Part shown: piece by piece, positions 56,862 to 64,000 of the stretch | How the letters are laid out: every line of letters begins with the position of its first letter | Numbering within the stretch: the first letter of the stretch is position 1 | Program-made: the position numbers and the translations under genes | Assembly: GCF_001598475.1 (NCBI RefSeq) | Contig: NZ_BCZA01000011.1 | Span: 1-64,000 of the forward strand | From: Pantoea agglomerans NBRC 102470 | GTDB taxonomy: Bacteria > Pseudomonadota > Gammaproteobacteria > Enterobacterales > Enterobacteriaceae | DNA: 64,000 nucleotides | Direction: 5' to 3' | The notes under the pieces: generated by a model | The model's database searches: none | Told to the model about the DNA's origin: nothing | Seen by the model: only the letters and a program-made list of their open reading frames with translations

Positions 56862-56866
56862 GCGCC

Positions 56867-58051
56867 TTACAACGCCTGGGCGCAGGCCCAGGCGGAACTC
56901 CACGCCCACTGGAAGTTATAGCCGCCCAGCCAGCCGGTGACATCAGCCACTTCACCAATAAAGTAAAGTCCCGGCACCGCACGCGCCTCCATCGTTTTCG
57001 AGGAGAGCTGTGTGGTATCCACGCCGCCCAGTGTCACTTCAGCAGTTCGATATCCCTCGGTACCGTTTGGCTGAATGCGCCAGGCGTGCAGCGTCTGCGC
57101 CAGCTCGGTTTGCTGTTTGCTGTTAAGTTGCTTCAGAGTGATATCCGGCACCACCTTCAGCGTCTGCAATACTTCCACCAGACGCTTCGGCAGGATTTTC
57201 GCCAGGCTGTTCTTCAGGCTGAGATTCGGGTGTGCTTCACGCTGCGCCGTCAGAAACGCCTCAAGCGGCGTGGCAGGCGACAGATCGATGGTGACGAATT
57301 CTCCGGGTAGCCAGTAGCTGGAGATTTGTAACACCGCCGGGCCGGAGAGGCCGCGGTGGGTAAACAGCATCGCCTCTTTGAAGCGGGTGCCATCCTGCGC
57401 ATCGATAGTGGTCTCCAGCGCGACACCTGACAGCGTCTGCAACTGCTCCAGCAGCGGTTTGTGCAGGGTAAAGGGCACCAGCGCCGCCCGCGTCGGAAAG
57501 ACGCTCAGCCCGAACTGCTCCGCTATTTTATAGCCAAACGGCGTGGCACCCAGGCCAGGCATCGACAGACCGCCGCTGGCGATGACCAGCTTCTCCGCCT
57601 GAACCGTGCTGCCGTTAAGTTGCAGGGTATAGCCGCTTTCATCGCGCGCCACGCTGAGCACTTCACTGCGCAGCCGCAGGGTGACATTGCCTTTGTCACA
57701 TTCGGCCAGCAGCAGATCGACAATCTGCTGGGCGGAGTCGTCGCAGAAGAGCTGGCCCAGGGTTTTCTCGTGCCAGGCGATACCGTGGCGGTTAACCAGA
57801 TCGATAAAATCCCACTGGGTATAACGCGCCAGCGCCGATTTACAGAAATGGGGATTGTGCGACAGATACGCCGCCGGTTCGGTGTAGAGATTGGTGAAGT
57901 TGCAGCGGCCACCGCCAGACATCAGAATTTTACGTCCCGGCTTTTTGCCGTTATCCAGCAGTAACACGCGGCGTCCCCGCTGCCCGGCCTGGGCGGCGCA
58001 GAACAGCCCTGCGGCACCGGCACCAATGATGATAACGTCAAACTGTTCCAC
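56867..58051 (-). CDS. yhiN: HI0933-family flavoprotein YhiN
   Basis: 394 residues from GTG 58051 (MEQFDVIIIGAGAAG), which aligns with E. coli YhiN (400); the longer upstream frame has no family match. The FAD dinucleotide motif IIGAGAAGLFCA is at residues 8-19. GRKILMSGGGRCNFTNL, TEGYRTAEVTLGGVDT and the closing FIGEVADVTGWLGGYNFQWA are diagnostic. It is a predicted oxidoreductase of unknown substrate, possibly RNA-linked. It is divergent from pitA as in E. coli. Confidence 0.9.
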   Translation of the reverse strand: MEQFDVIIIGAGAAGLFCAAQAGQRGRRVLLLDNGKKPGRKILMSGGGRCNFTNLYTEPAAYLSHNPHFCKSALARYTQWDFIDLVNRHGIAWHEKTLGQLFCDDSAQQIVDLLLAECDKGNVTLRLRSEVLSVARDESGYTLQLNGSTVQAEKLVIASGGLSMPGLGATPFGYKIAEQFGLSVFPTRAALVPFTLHKPLLEQLQTLSGVALETTIDAQDGTRFKEAMLFTHRGLSGPAVLQISSYWLPGEFVTIDLSPATPLEAFLTAQREAHPNLSLKNSLAKILPKRLVEVLQTLKVVPDITLKQLNSKQQTELAQTLHAWRIQPNGTEGYRTAEVTLGGVDTTQLSSKTMEARAVPGLYFIGEVADVTGWLGGYNFQWAWSSAWACAQAL

Positions 58052-58294
58052 TACGACTCGCTCACTTAACTGGAAAGGCGCAGATTGTAGTGATCTGCTC
58101 ACTGAGACGCCAGCGTCAAAAAAATGCCGCAAATGTGTCATATTGTAACTGACTAATATCTAACCCTTTTTCTCTGAGTTACCCTTACGCTTTACATCGA
58201 AAGGTTAAATTAGCGCTATATTTTCCTTTCCCATACAGCACGTTGTCGCGGATAATGCGCCGCGTTCATGTCCTCCAAAAATGGCGTAACGTTT

Positions 58295-59797
58295 ATGCTA
58301 CATCTGTTTGCTGGTCTAGACCTCAGTACTAGCCTGTTATTGGTTCTTGCCCTGTTGTTTGTATTGTTTTACGAAGCGATCAACGGTTTCCACGACACGG
58401 CCAACGCAGTTGCGACGGTCATCTATACGCGTGCCATGCGTGCCCAGCTTGCTGTGGTCATGGCGGGTGTATTTAACTTCCTTGGCGTGCTGCTCGGTGG
58501 ATTGAGTGTCGCTTACGCTATTGTTCATATGCTTCCCACCGATCTGTTGTTAAATGTTGGATCGGCTCACGGTCTCGCCATGGTGTTTTCTATGCTGCTG
58601 GCGGCGATTATCTGGAACCTCGGCACCTGGTATCTCGGTCTGCCGGCCTCCAGCTCCCATACGCTGATCGGCGCCATTATCGGTATCGGTCTGACCAACG
58701 CCCTGATGAGCGGAACCTCGGTGGTGGATGCGCTCAACATCCCGAAAGTGCTGAACATCTTCCTTTCTCTGATCCTGTCGCCGATTGTCGGTCTGGTGAT
58801 GGCGGGCGGCTTAATCTTTATACTGCGTCGCTACTGGAGCAATACCAAAAAGCGTGCGCGTATTCATATGACGCCTGCTGACCGTGAGAAGATCGACGGC
58901 AAGAAAAAGCCGCCGTTCTGGACCCGTATCGCCCTGATTGTTTCGGCAATTGGCGTGAGTTACTCCCACGGTGCGAATGACGGTCAGAAAGGGATCGGCC
59001 TGATCATGCTGGTTCTGATTGGCGTGGCACCTGCTGGTTTCGTGGTGAATATGAATGCCTCCGGTTACGACATCACGCGAACCCGCGATGCGGTCAATCA
59101 CCTGGAGCAGTATTATCAGCAGCATAACGCTTCGCTGACCCACATCATCCAGATGGCACCGCCTAAGCTGCCAACGCCGGAAGAAGTGCCAGCAAGCAGC
59201 CCGCAGGAGTTCCACTGTGACAGCGCGCGCGCATTACAGGCGGTACAGGGTGCGCAGGTGTTGCTGAATAATCTGCAGAGCTACGATCAGCTGACGGTTG
59301 ATCAGCGCGGTCAGATGCGTCGTCTGCTGCTGTGTATCTCCGATACCGCAGATAAAGCGGCCCGTCTGCAGGAAACCTCGCCAGATGACAAACGCTTCCT
59401 CAATAAGCTGAAAAGCGACCTGCTTGGCACCATCGAGTATGCGCCTATCTGGATTATTGTGGCCGTCGCGCTGGCGCTGGGCATCGGCACCATGATTGGC
59501 TGGCGTCGTGTTGCTACCACCATTGGTGAGAAGATTGGTAAAAAAGGCATGACCTATGCGCAGGGAATGTCAGCACAGGTGACAGCAGCGCTGTCGATTG
59601 GTGTCGCCAGCTATACCGGCATGCCCGTCTCCACCACGCATATCCTCTCTTCATCGGTTGCCGGTACCATGCTGGTCGACGGTGGCGGGCTGCAGAGCCG
59701 GACCATCAAGAATATCGCCATGGCGTGGATCTTCACCCTGCCGGTCTGTATTCTGCTGTCAGGTTCGCTCTACTGGATTGCCTTAAAACTGGTGTGA
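58295..59797 (+). CDS. pitA: Low-affinity inorganic phosphate transporter PitA
   Basis: 500 residues from ATG 58295 ([15 protein letters not shown]); the further upstream start adds nine unmatched residues. Two homologous Pit halves carry [20 protein letters not shown] and [15 protein letters not shown], plus [17 protein letters not shown]. It is a H+:metal-phosphate symporter and also brings in zinc. An extended cytoplasmic loop (about 255-375) is as in E. coli. The downstream terminator has been split by the element at 59827-60390. Confidence 0.96.
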   Translation: MLHLFAGLDLSTSLLLVLALLFVLFYEAINGFHDTANAVATVIYTRAMRAQLAVVMAGVFNFLGVLLGGLSVAYAIVHMLPTDLLLNVGSAHGLAMVFSMLLAAIIWNLGTWYLGLPASSSHTLIGAIIGIGLTNALMSGTSVVDALNIPKVLNIFLSLILSPIVGLVMAGGLIFILRRYWSNTKKRARIHMTPADREKIDGKKKPPFWTRIALIVSAIGVSYSHGANDGQKGIGLIMLVLIGVAPAGFVVNMNASGYDITRTRDAVNHLEQYYQQHNASLTHIIQMAPPKLPTPEEVPASSPQEFHCDSARALQAVQGAQVLLNNLQSYDQLTVDQRGQMRRLLLCISDTADKAARLQETSPDDKRFLNKLKSDLLGTIEYAPIWIIVAVALALGIGTMIGWRRVATTIGEKIGKKGMTYAQGMSAQVTAALSIGVASYTGMPVSTTHILSSSVAGTMLVDGGGLQSRTIKNIAMAWIFTLPVCILLSGSLYWIALKLV

Positions 59798-59814
59798 TAC
59801 CAGCTAAAAAAGGG

Positions 59815-59826
59815 CGACGCAAGTCG
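59815..59826 (+). repeat. Left copy of 12-bp target-site duplication
   Basis: CGACGCAAGTCG directly abuts the left TAATGC end. An identical copy is at 60391-60402. A 12-bp duplication fits the 11-13 bp range of IS4-type transposition. Confidence 0.85.
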
Positions 59827-59860
59827 TAATGCTGATCAGTTAAGATTAGATTTGTAAAGG

Positions 59861-59891
59861 CTGTCACGGTCAAACGTGGCAGCTTTTTTTG
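59861..59891 (+). terminator. Terminator inside the IS4-like element
   Basis: GCTGTCACG and CGTGGCAGC pair around GTCAAA, with one G-T, followed by seven T residues. It can replace the pitA terminator that the insertion disrupted. Confidence 0.8.
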
Positions 59892-59913
59892 TGGGCGAGC
59901 GAGCCGCAGTGCG

Positions 59914-60117
59914 GGCCTGAGCACCTCTGCTGCTGCCGGGCCGTCCTCGCGCCGCTCACGCGGTACCTTCGGCTTTGACGGCGTGCCGACGAACCGTTCG
60001 GGGATCGGCCCTCCATGGCCGGCCCCGAACTGTCCACGCTTCCCGGCGTGGACTTCTGGCCCACCGTCACGCCTCAGCGCTGCGGATAGCCCTTTCAGCA
60101 GCAGAGGCGCTCAGGCC
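59914..60117. repeat. 22-bp inner inverted repeat of the element
   Basis: GGCCTGAGCACCTCTGCTGC... at 59914-59935 and its reverse complement at 60096-60117 agree at 21 of 22 bases. They enclose about 160 bases of GC-rich sequence. Confidence 0.8.
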
Positions 60118-60330
60118 TCCACTCTCGTGCCCTTTTTAACAATACACACTGAAGTTTCAGAGCAGGCAGGGGCCGGGCTGGGGCAGGCAATCCGCAGCGC
60201 TGAACAGAATGAGTCTGCCAGGAGAGCCCGCAGGACGCGGGCGAAAGGCGGGGCGGCACAGGATGTGCCATCCCCGGCGGTCCGTCAGGCAGAGGAATGA
60301 AGTGAAGGAACCGCGCAGCGGCGCGAGGAC
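59943..60330. repeat. ~28-bp second inner inverted repeat of the element
   Basis: GTCCTCGCGCCGCTCACGCG... at 59943-59970 and the reverse complement of 60304-60330 (GTCCTCGCGCCGCTGCGCGG...) agree at about 25 of 28 positions with one gap. This pair interlocks with the 22-bp pair, since 60096-60117 falls between its arms. Confidence 0.7.
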
Positions 60331-60390
60331 CGCCAGCCCCTGCCCGGCACCAGACTGCGTTATCACCTGTCGCTTAACTGACTGGCATTA

Positions 60391-60402
60391 CGACGCAAGT
60401 CG
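60391..60402 (+). repeat. Right copy of 12-bp target-site duplication
   Basis: CGACGCAAGTCG follows the right end ...GGCATTA directly and is identical to the left copy. Confidence 0.85.
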
Positions 60403-60409
60403 CCCTTTT

Positions 60410-60745
60410 TTAATGCCAGATCGCCAGCGCCACCAGACTAATGACCACCAGTCCGCACAGCGCACTGGTCAGCATAAACTGCCCCCGCACCCGCTCGCAG
60501 CGCCGGATAAACTCATCGTCGTGATGATCAAGATAGCGTTTTGCCCAGATATAAGTGACCAGCCGCACCTGCTTGCTCGGCTGACCATGAGAGGTGAAAA
60601 AACCCGCCCCATCGACATACTGATACAGCAGCGGATCACAACCGCGTAAGACCGCCAGCAGAGCGCGCAGAGATGAAAAATAGCGCGCCATATTCACGAT
60701 ACACACCACGCAAAGCGCCCAAAAAAGCGCAATAGTGCTGATCAT
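60410..60745 (-). CDS. uspB: Universal stress protein B
   Basis: 111 residues, the E. coli length. Two membrane helices, at residues 3-22 and near 90-108, flank a central polar region with [32 protein letters not shown], a UspB hallmark. E. coli uspB is RpoS-dependent and contributes to ethanol resistance in stationary phase. It is divergent from uspA as in E. coli. Confidence 0.93.
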   Translation of the reverse strand: MISTIALFWALCVVCIVNMARYFSSLRALLAVLRGCDPLLYQYVDGAGFFTSHGQPSKQVRLVTYIWAKRYLDHHDDEFIRRCERVRGQFMLTSALCGLVVISLVALAIWH

Positions 60746-61161
60746 ATTCTCCCCCTCCCGGCTGGAATCGCAGCAACAGTCCCAGCGTCAGACACTGAGT
60801 CCACCTGCAGAAATAACCAGCCACTGAATCACCGGACTGCGAAAGTTTTTCGACCCCCTGAGCGGCTGCGAATCGGACCGCCTTTTTTCAGTGTAGGAGA
60901 AATCTTTACATTTTTTCCAACGATGATTTTCGTTCAGCGCGAGTAAATCTGGCATAGCCTTGATCTTATTCATAAGCCAGGCGGCAACGGCAGCATTTAC
61001 AGTGGGAGAAGGCTATACTGAGGACATAACAACATCATCACCTGCAATGCAGGTAGACAATTTGGTGGCGCTCATCGCCCGCTCGCGCAAGGGATTTCGC
61101 TAAGCTGTGACGCGGCAGGAACACCGGATGCCATCCTTAACCTCGTGAAAGGAGTTTTATC
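60746..61161. promoter_or_regulatory. uspB/uspA divergent control region
   Basis: 416 bases without a gene; frames within it are short shadows. It carries the uspB promoter on the left and the uspA promoter on the right. A stretch ATCATCACCTGCAATGCAGG near 61030 holds an imperfect CCTGCAATGCAGG palindrome, role unknown. No named operator recognised. Confidence 0.45.
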
Positions 61162-61599
61162 ATGGCTTATAAACATATCCTGATTGCAGTAGACCTTTCT
61201 CCCGAAAGCCAGTTACTGGTGGATAAGGCCGTCTCGCTGGCTCGTCCGTACGATGCCAGAATTTCCCTGATTCACGTTGATGTCAATTACTCCGACCTCT
61301 ACACCGGCCTGATTGATGTCAACTTAGGGGATATGCAGAAGCGTATCTCTGAAGAGACGCATGCGGCGCTGAAAGGGTTATCAGACGCGGCAGGCTACCC
61401 GATCAGTGAGACGCTGAGCGGCAGTGGCGATCTCGGCCAGGTATTGGTTGACGCGATCAGAAAATATGACGTTGACCTGGTGGTATGTGGTCATCATCAG
61501 GATTTCTGGAGCAAGCTGATGTCCTCAGCCCGTCAGCTGATCAACACCGTGCATATCGACATGCTGATTGTGCCGCTGCGCGATGAGGACGACGAGTAA
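61162..61599 (+). CDS. uspA: Universal stress protein A
   Basis: 145 residues, one Usp domain. [24 protein letters not shown] at the start and [33 protein letters not shown] near the end define the UspA class, which lacks the ATP-binding GxxGxxGS loop. A dimeric cytosolic stress protein induced on growth arrest. The ATG follows GAAAGGAG. Confidence 0.96.
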   Translation: MAYKHILIAVDLSPESQLLVDKAVSLARPYDARISLIHVDVNYSDLYTGLIDVNLGDMQKRISEETHAALKGLSDAAGYPISETLSGSGDLGQVLVDAIRKYDVDLVVCGHHQDFWSKLMSSARQLINTVHIDMLIVPLRDEDDE

Positions 61600-61610
61600 C
61601 CATGTTGCTG

Positions 61611-61636
61611 AAAGCCGGCGTAAGCCGGCTTTCTTA
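61611..61636 (+). terminator. uspA terminator
   Basis: AAAGCCGGC and GCCGGCTTT pair around GTAA, followed by CTTAT. Directly after the uspA stop. Confidence 0.85.
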
Positions 61637-62049
61637 TCTGCGGCGTCGATTCAGAGGAGGCTCAGCGTCGATATCTACCCTTATAATTCGCCACTGACGT
61701 CGACCGAATACATCTTTATTAAAAGATTATTACCCGGATATTCGCCAGAGTAATGCCATCCAGATAAACGACTGCTCTCTGATTTTGGATATCAGATAAA
61801 ACGCCGCTTATAGAAATATAATCTCAAGACCCCTACATAAAATCAAAATCATCGCTACATTACTGACTCATCTCATGATGTTATTGCGAAAAATCACTGA
61901 TAGCAAAACGCAACTTATCAAATTTTTACTATAGGAAAAGTTTAATTCATCCGTTATCTTTCGCCTGCTTATCTGCTGAGTTCGCAACAGATAAAGCAGA
62001 ATAAATCACGCTCCATATGATTTTAAGAAACCAATAAGGATATTAAAAA
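61637..62049. other. AT-rich intergenic region before the peptide gene
   Basis: About 410 bases, unusually AT-rich for this chromosome, with no credible gene. In E. coli the peptide transporter gene dtpB occupies the place between uspA and rsmJ. The promoter of the peptide gene must lie here, but none was defined. The AAGGA at about 62036 is its ribosome site. Confidence 0.5.
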
Positions 62050-62292
62050 ATGAGAGAAATTAACCAGACAGAGATTGCTGCAGTTAGCGGCGCGGGCCTG
62101 ACTGAATTCCTGGGTGACGTCAATAACGCACTGACTGAAGTTTCGGGCTTATTCGACACCACCGTCGCATCAATTAAGGAAAGCAGTGATTTGGGCGAAA
62201 CCCTGGGCCTTACCTACAAAGCGATTGGTCTGAACTTTGCCAAAAACTTTTTGAGCGCCTTTTCAGGTTTTCTGACTAAATTATCTGCCTGA
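62050..62292 (+). CDS. Double-glycine-leader peptide, microcin/bacteriocin-like precursor
   Basis: 80 residues with a good AAGGA ribosome site 10 bases upstream. The first 15 residues (MREINQTEIAAVSGA) fit the class II bacteriocin/microcin leader: acidic and hydrophobic residues at fixed spacing (Glu 8, Ile 9, Val 12) then SGA, a Gly-Ala cleavage site like the Gly-Gly of microcin V. The remainder is small, Gly/Ala/Ser-rich and amphipathic-hydrophobic (GLTEFLGDVNNALTEVSGLFD...), no Cys. A strong terminator follows. No C39-peptidase exporter, accessory protein or immunity gene lies nearby. Antimicrobial role is inferred. Confidence 0.65.
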   Translation: MREINQTEIAAVSGAGLTEFLGDVNNALTEVSGLFDTTVASIKESSDLGETLGLTYKAIGLNFAKNFLSAFSGFLTKLSA

Positions 62293-62342
62293 TTCAGAAT
62301 CCGAATCACCGTATTGACGCTATAAAGTGAATGCGGCTTTCT

Positions 62343-62380
62343 GAAGCATGCCTGAAATATTTCAGGCATGCTTTTTTATT
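62343..62380 (+). terminator. Terminator of the peptide gene
   Basis: AAGCATGCCTGAAA and TTTCAGGCATGCTT form a 14-bp perfect stem with a short TA-type centre, followed by TTTTATTTA. Very strong; it suggests that the short gene is a real, separately terminated transcript. Confidence 0.9.
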
Positions 62381-62499
62381 TAGCGCAATATCATCAACCA
62401 TTCACTTTCAGACGATTTTTACGCAACGTGCTGAATGATGCCAGATAACTGGCAAGCCGGTTATTATGACCTGAAGCAACCGCATCGCACCGTTACTGG

Positions 62500-63258
62500 C
62501 TATATAGCCCCGACCAGCGGTGGGTAAATATCAAAGCGATGACTTTTGGTTACTACGGCAGCCTGCGTTACCACACCCGCCAGCGGCGGTGCATAGTCTG
62601 GCCGTTTTACCACGATGCGTTTCTTCGCCAGGCGGCGGGCGGGTTCCAGTAATGCGTCAGCATCCTCATCCGGCCCAACCAGCGACTGAAATACCCGCAT
62701 CTCCTTTTTCACCAGTGCACTTTTCTGGCGATGGGGATACATCGGATCGAGATAGACCACATCTGGCGGCGGCGTGATATCCCCCAGCGCCTGTGCGCTG
62801 GCCGCGTGAATCAGCGTCAGGCGATCGCGCAGCCAGGGGCCAATTTCCGCATCCTGATACCCGCGCTGCAATCCATCTTCCAGCAGCGCAGCGACAACAG
62901 GATGACGCTCCAGCATTCGCACCCGGCAGCCCAGCGCCGCCAGCACAAACGCATCACGTCCCAGCCCGGCGGTGGCATCGACCACATCCGGCAGATAACC
63001 CCCTTTGATGCCGACCGCTTTGGCAACGGCTTCGCCGCGTCCACCGCCGAAGCGACGGCGATGTGCCATTGCGCCGCTGACGAAATCAACAAAAATACCG
63101 CCCAGCTTTGGCTCATCACGCTTGCGCAGTTCAAGGTGCGTCGGAGTCTGCACCAGCGCCAGCAGTGCGTCTTCATCATGCTCCAGCTGCCAGCGCTGCG
63201 CTAAACGTGATAAGGCGCCGTCTCCGGCGCCTGATTCATCGATCAAACAGATTTTCAC
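62500..63258 (-). CDS. rsmJ: 16S rRNA guanine(1516)-N2-methyltransferase
   Basis: 252 residues. The SAM-binding motif [19 protein letters not shown] is near residue 95, and the [17 protein letters not shown] motif near 170 includes the DPMY catalytic tetrapeptide. [29 protein letters not shown] is an RsmJ hallmark. It methylates G1516 in the decoding region of 16S rRNA. It is followed upstream on the same strand by prlC, eight bases apart. Confidence 0.95.
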   Translation of the reverse strand: MKICLIDESGAGDGALSRLAQRWQLEHDEDALLALVQTPTHLELRKRDEPKLGGIFVDFVSGAMAHRRRFGGGRGEAVAKAVGIKGGYLPDVVDATAGLGRDAFVLAALGCRVRMLERHPVVAALLEDGLQRGYQDAEIGPWLRDRLTLIHAASAQALGDITPPPDVVYLDPMYPHRQKSALVKKEMRVFQSLVGPDEDADALLEPARRLAKKRIVVKRPDYAPPLAGVVTQAAVVTKSHRFDIYPPLVGAI

Positions 63259-63266
63259 GAACCGAC

Positions 63267-64000
63267 TTATCCCTGAATGCCGTAATGTTCCAGCATCGCA
63301 TCAAGCTTCGGTTCACGGCCACGGAAGCGTTTGAACAGCTCCATCGGCTCTTCAGAACCGCCACGCGTCAGGATGTTATCCAGGAATGACTGGCCGGTTT
63401 CACGGTTGAAGATGCCCTCTTCCTCGAAGCGGGAGTAGGCATCCGCCGCCAGCACGTCTGCCCACAGATAGCTGTAGTAACCCGCCGCATAGCCACCCGC
63501 AAAGATGTGGCTGAAAGCGTGCGGGAAACGGCCCCATTCCGGACCCGGAACCACTGCCACGCGGCTTTTCACTTCGCGCAGGGTTTCCAGAATCTGTGCG
63601 CCTTTCTCCGGATTAAACTCGGTATGCAGGCGGAAATCGAACAGGCCGAACTCCAGCTGGCGCAGGATAAACAGCGCAGCCTGATAGTTCTTCGCCGCCA
63701 GCATTTTATCCAGCAGCTCTTTCGGCAGCGGTTCGCCGCTTTCAAAGTGGCCCGAGATAAAGGCCAGCGCATCCGGTTCCCAGCACCAGTTTTCCATGAA
63801 CTGGCTTGGCAGTTCGACCGCATCCCATGGCACACCGCTGATACCGGAGACGCCAGGCGCTTCAATGCGGGTCAGCATGTGGTGCAGGCCGTGACCAAAC
63901 TCATGGAACAGGGTGATCACTTCGTCATGGGTGAACAGCGCAGGTTTGCCTTTCACCGGACGGTTAAAGTTACAGGTCAGGTAGGCAACCGGCTTCTGCA
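63267..64000 (-). CDS. prlC: Oligopeptidase A, 3' part (gene continues past window)
   Basis: About 244 residues of the C-terminus, entering from the right window edge with no start inside. M3 zinc peptidase: [11 protein letters not shown] carries the HExxH zinc site (visible as [11 protein letters not shown]). Downstream [52 protein letters not shown] and the ending [10 protein letters not shown] match E. coli PrlC closely. It degrades signal peptides and short peptides in the cytoplasm. The reading frame continues to the edge ([10 protein letters not shown]), so it is intact as far as seen. Confidence 0.95.
   Translation of the reverse strand, partial: QKPVAYLTCNFNRPVKGKPALFTHDEVITLFHEFGHGLHHMLTRIEAPGVSGISGVPWDAVELPSQFMENWCWEPDALAFISGHFESGEPLPKELLDKMLAAKNYQAALFILRQLEFGLFDFRLHTEFNPEKGAQILETLREVKSRVAVVPGPEWGRFPHAFSHIFAGGYAAGYYSYLWADVLAADAYSRFEEEGIFNRETGQSFLDNILTRGGSEEPMELFKRFRGREPKLDAMLEHYGIQG

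Larger units (their letters stand above)
59827..60390 (+). mobile_element. 564-bp IS4-like non-autonomous element (MITE-like)
   Basis: Ends are TAATGCTGATCAGTTAAG on the left and TAATGCCAGTCAGTTAAG (reversed) on the right, matching at 15 of 18 bases. They resemble the IS4 terminal repeat (TAATGCCGATCAGTTAAG, from memory). It is flanked by the 12-bp duplication CGACGCAAGTCG. No transposase is encoded: frames inside are short and mutually overlapping. It contains a hairpin with U-tract near its left end and two nested inverted-repeat pairs. It would need a transposase in trans. Family assignment by ends and duplication length is fairly sure. Confidence 0.75.
59806..60410. terminator. pitA/uspB bidirectional terminator, split by an insertion
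   Basis: AAAAAAGGGCGACGCAAGTCG stands at 59806-59826, and CGACGCAAGTCGCCC plus six T residues at 60391-60411. Joined, they form one perfect hairpin: AAAAAAGGGCGAC, loop GCAA, GTCGCCCTTTTTT. The 12-base core CGACGCAAGTCG appears on both sides of the inserted element, so the original terminator was cut and its core duplicated. Each half alone retains only a 4-bp stem. Confidence 0.85.

Noticed and set aside
59870-60649. Several frames of 60-146 residues within and across the 564-bp element
   Set aside because: They overlap on both strands, have no ribosome sites, and run across the element boundary into uspB antisense.
61637-62049. Remnant of dtpB between uspA and the peptide gene
   Set aside because: No stretch translates to transporter-like sequence; the region is AT-rich with no long frame.

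Overview
The window is chromosomal DNA from an enterobacterium, most likely Erwiniaceae and Pantoea-like. This rests on gene content and order, not on a database search. Almost every gene from ggt to prlC follows the Escherichia coli 76-78 min backbone: ggt-yhhA-ugpQCEAB-livFGMHK-panM-rpoH-ftsXEY-rsmD-yhhL-yhhM-yhhN-zntA-tusA-yhhQ-dcrB ... yhhS-yhhT ... yhiN-pitA-uspB-uspA-rsmJ-prlC. Accessory blocks are inserted at several junctions. No rRNA, tRNA or CRISPR array was seen.

Region by region. 1-300: the 3' remnant of an IS110-family transposase beside a GC-rich palindromic repeat. 306-7600: ggt, a small Gln-rich secreted protein (yhhA), and the ugpBAECQ glycerol-3-phosphate/glycerophosphodiester operon behind a three-repeat Pho box. 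7700-12915: a tandem intergenic repeat pair and the livKHMGF branched-chain amino acid transporter, with a hairpin plus U-run between livK and livH. 13311-19679: panM, rpoH (with a conserved sigma-E/DnaA-box control region), the ftsYEX cell-division operon, rsmD, yhhL and yhhM. 19824-24685: yhhN, zntA with a ZntR-type 20-bp-spacer promoter, tusA, yhhQ behind a probable preQ1-I riboswitch, and dcrB.

24741-36276 is a complete myo-inositol catabolic island (iolE, iolG, iolD, iolC, iolR, iolB, iolA and an iolI/iolH-like isomerase) inserted between dcrB and yhhS. Its genes are arranged around divergent control regions with repeated TTTCAT/ATGAAA palindromes that are candidate IolR operators. No inositol transporter is adjacent. 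36361-42841: yhhS, yhhT, a GntR regulator facing uxuA, and a CSS-EAL phosphodiesterase. 43266-51855: a ProP-type osmoprotectant symporter, hemB, a GAF-GGDEF cyclase, an exported alpha/beta hydrolase, a small AraC-type regulator, queH (queuosine synthesis, which pairs logically with yhhQ), a GalP-like sugar symporter and an SDR oxidoreductase. 52084-55582: a LacI-type regulator, a solitary HsdR-N-domain nuclease-like gene in AT-rich DNA with two palindromes upstream, and a pair of unrecognised membrane/small-protein genes.

55875-64000: an aldo/keto reductase, yhiN, pitA, a 564-bp IS4-like non-autonomous element that has split the pitA/uspB terminator with a 12-bp target duplication, uspB, uspA, a short double-glycine-leader peptide gene that looks like an orphan microcin precursor, rsmJ, and the 3' part of prlC running off the window.

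The best candidates for something undescribed are the IS4-like element with nested inverted repeats, the orphan peptide at 62050, the lone nuclease-like gene at 53448, the palindromic repeat shared by 186-233 and 31257-31359, and the iol operator set.
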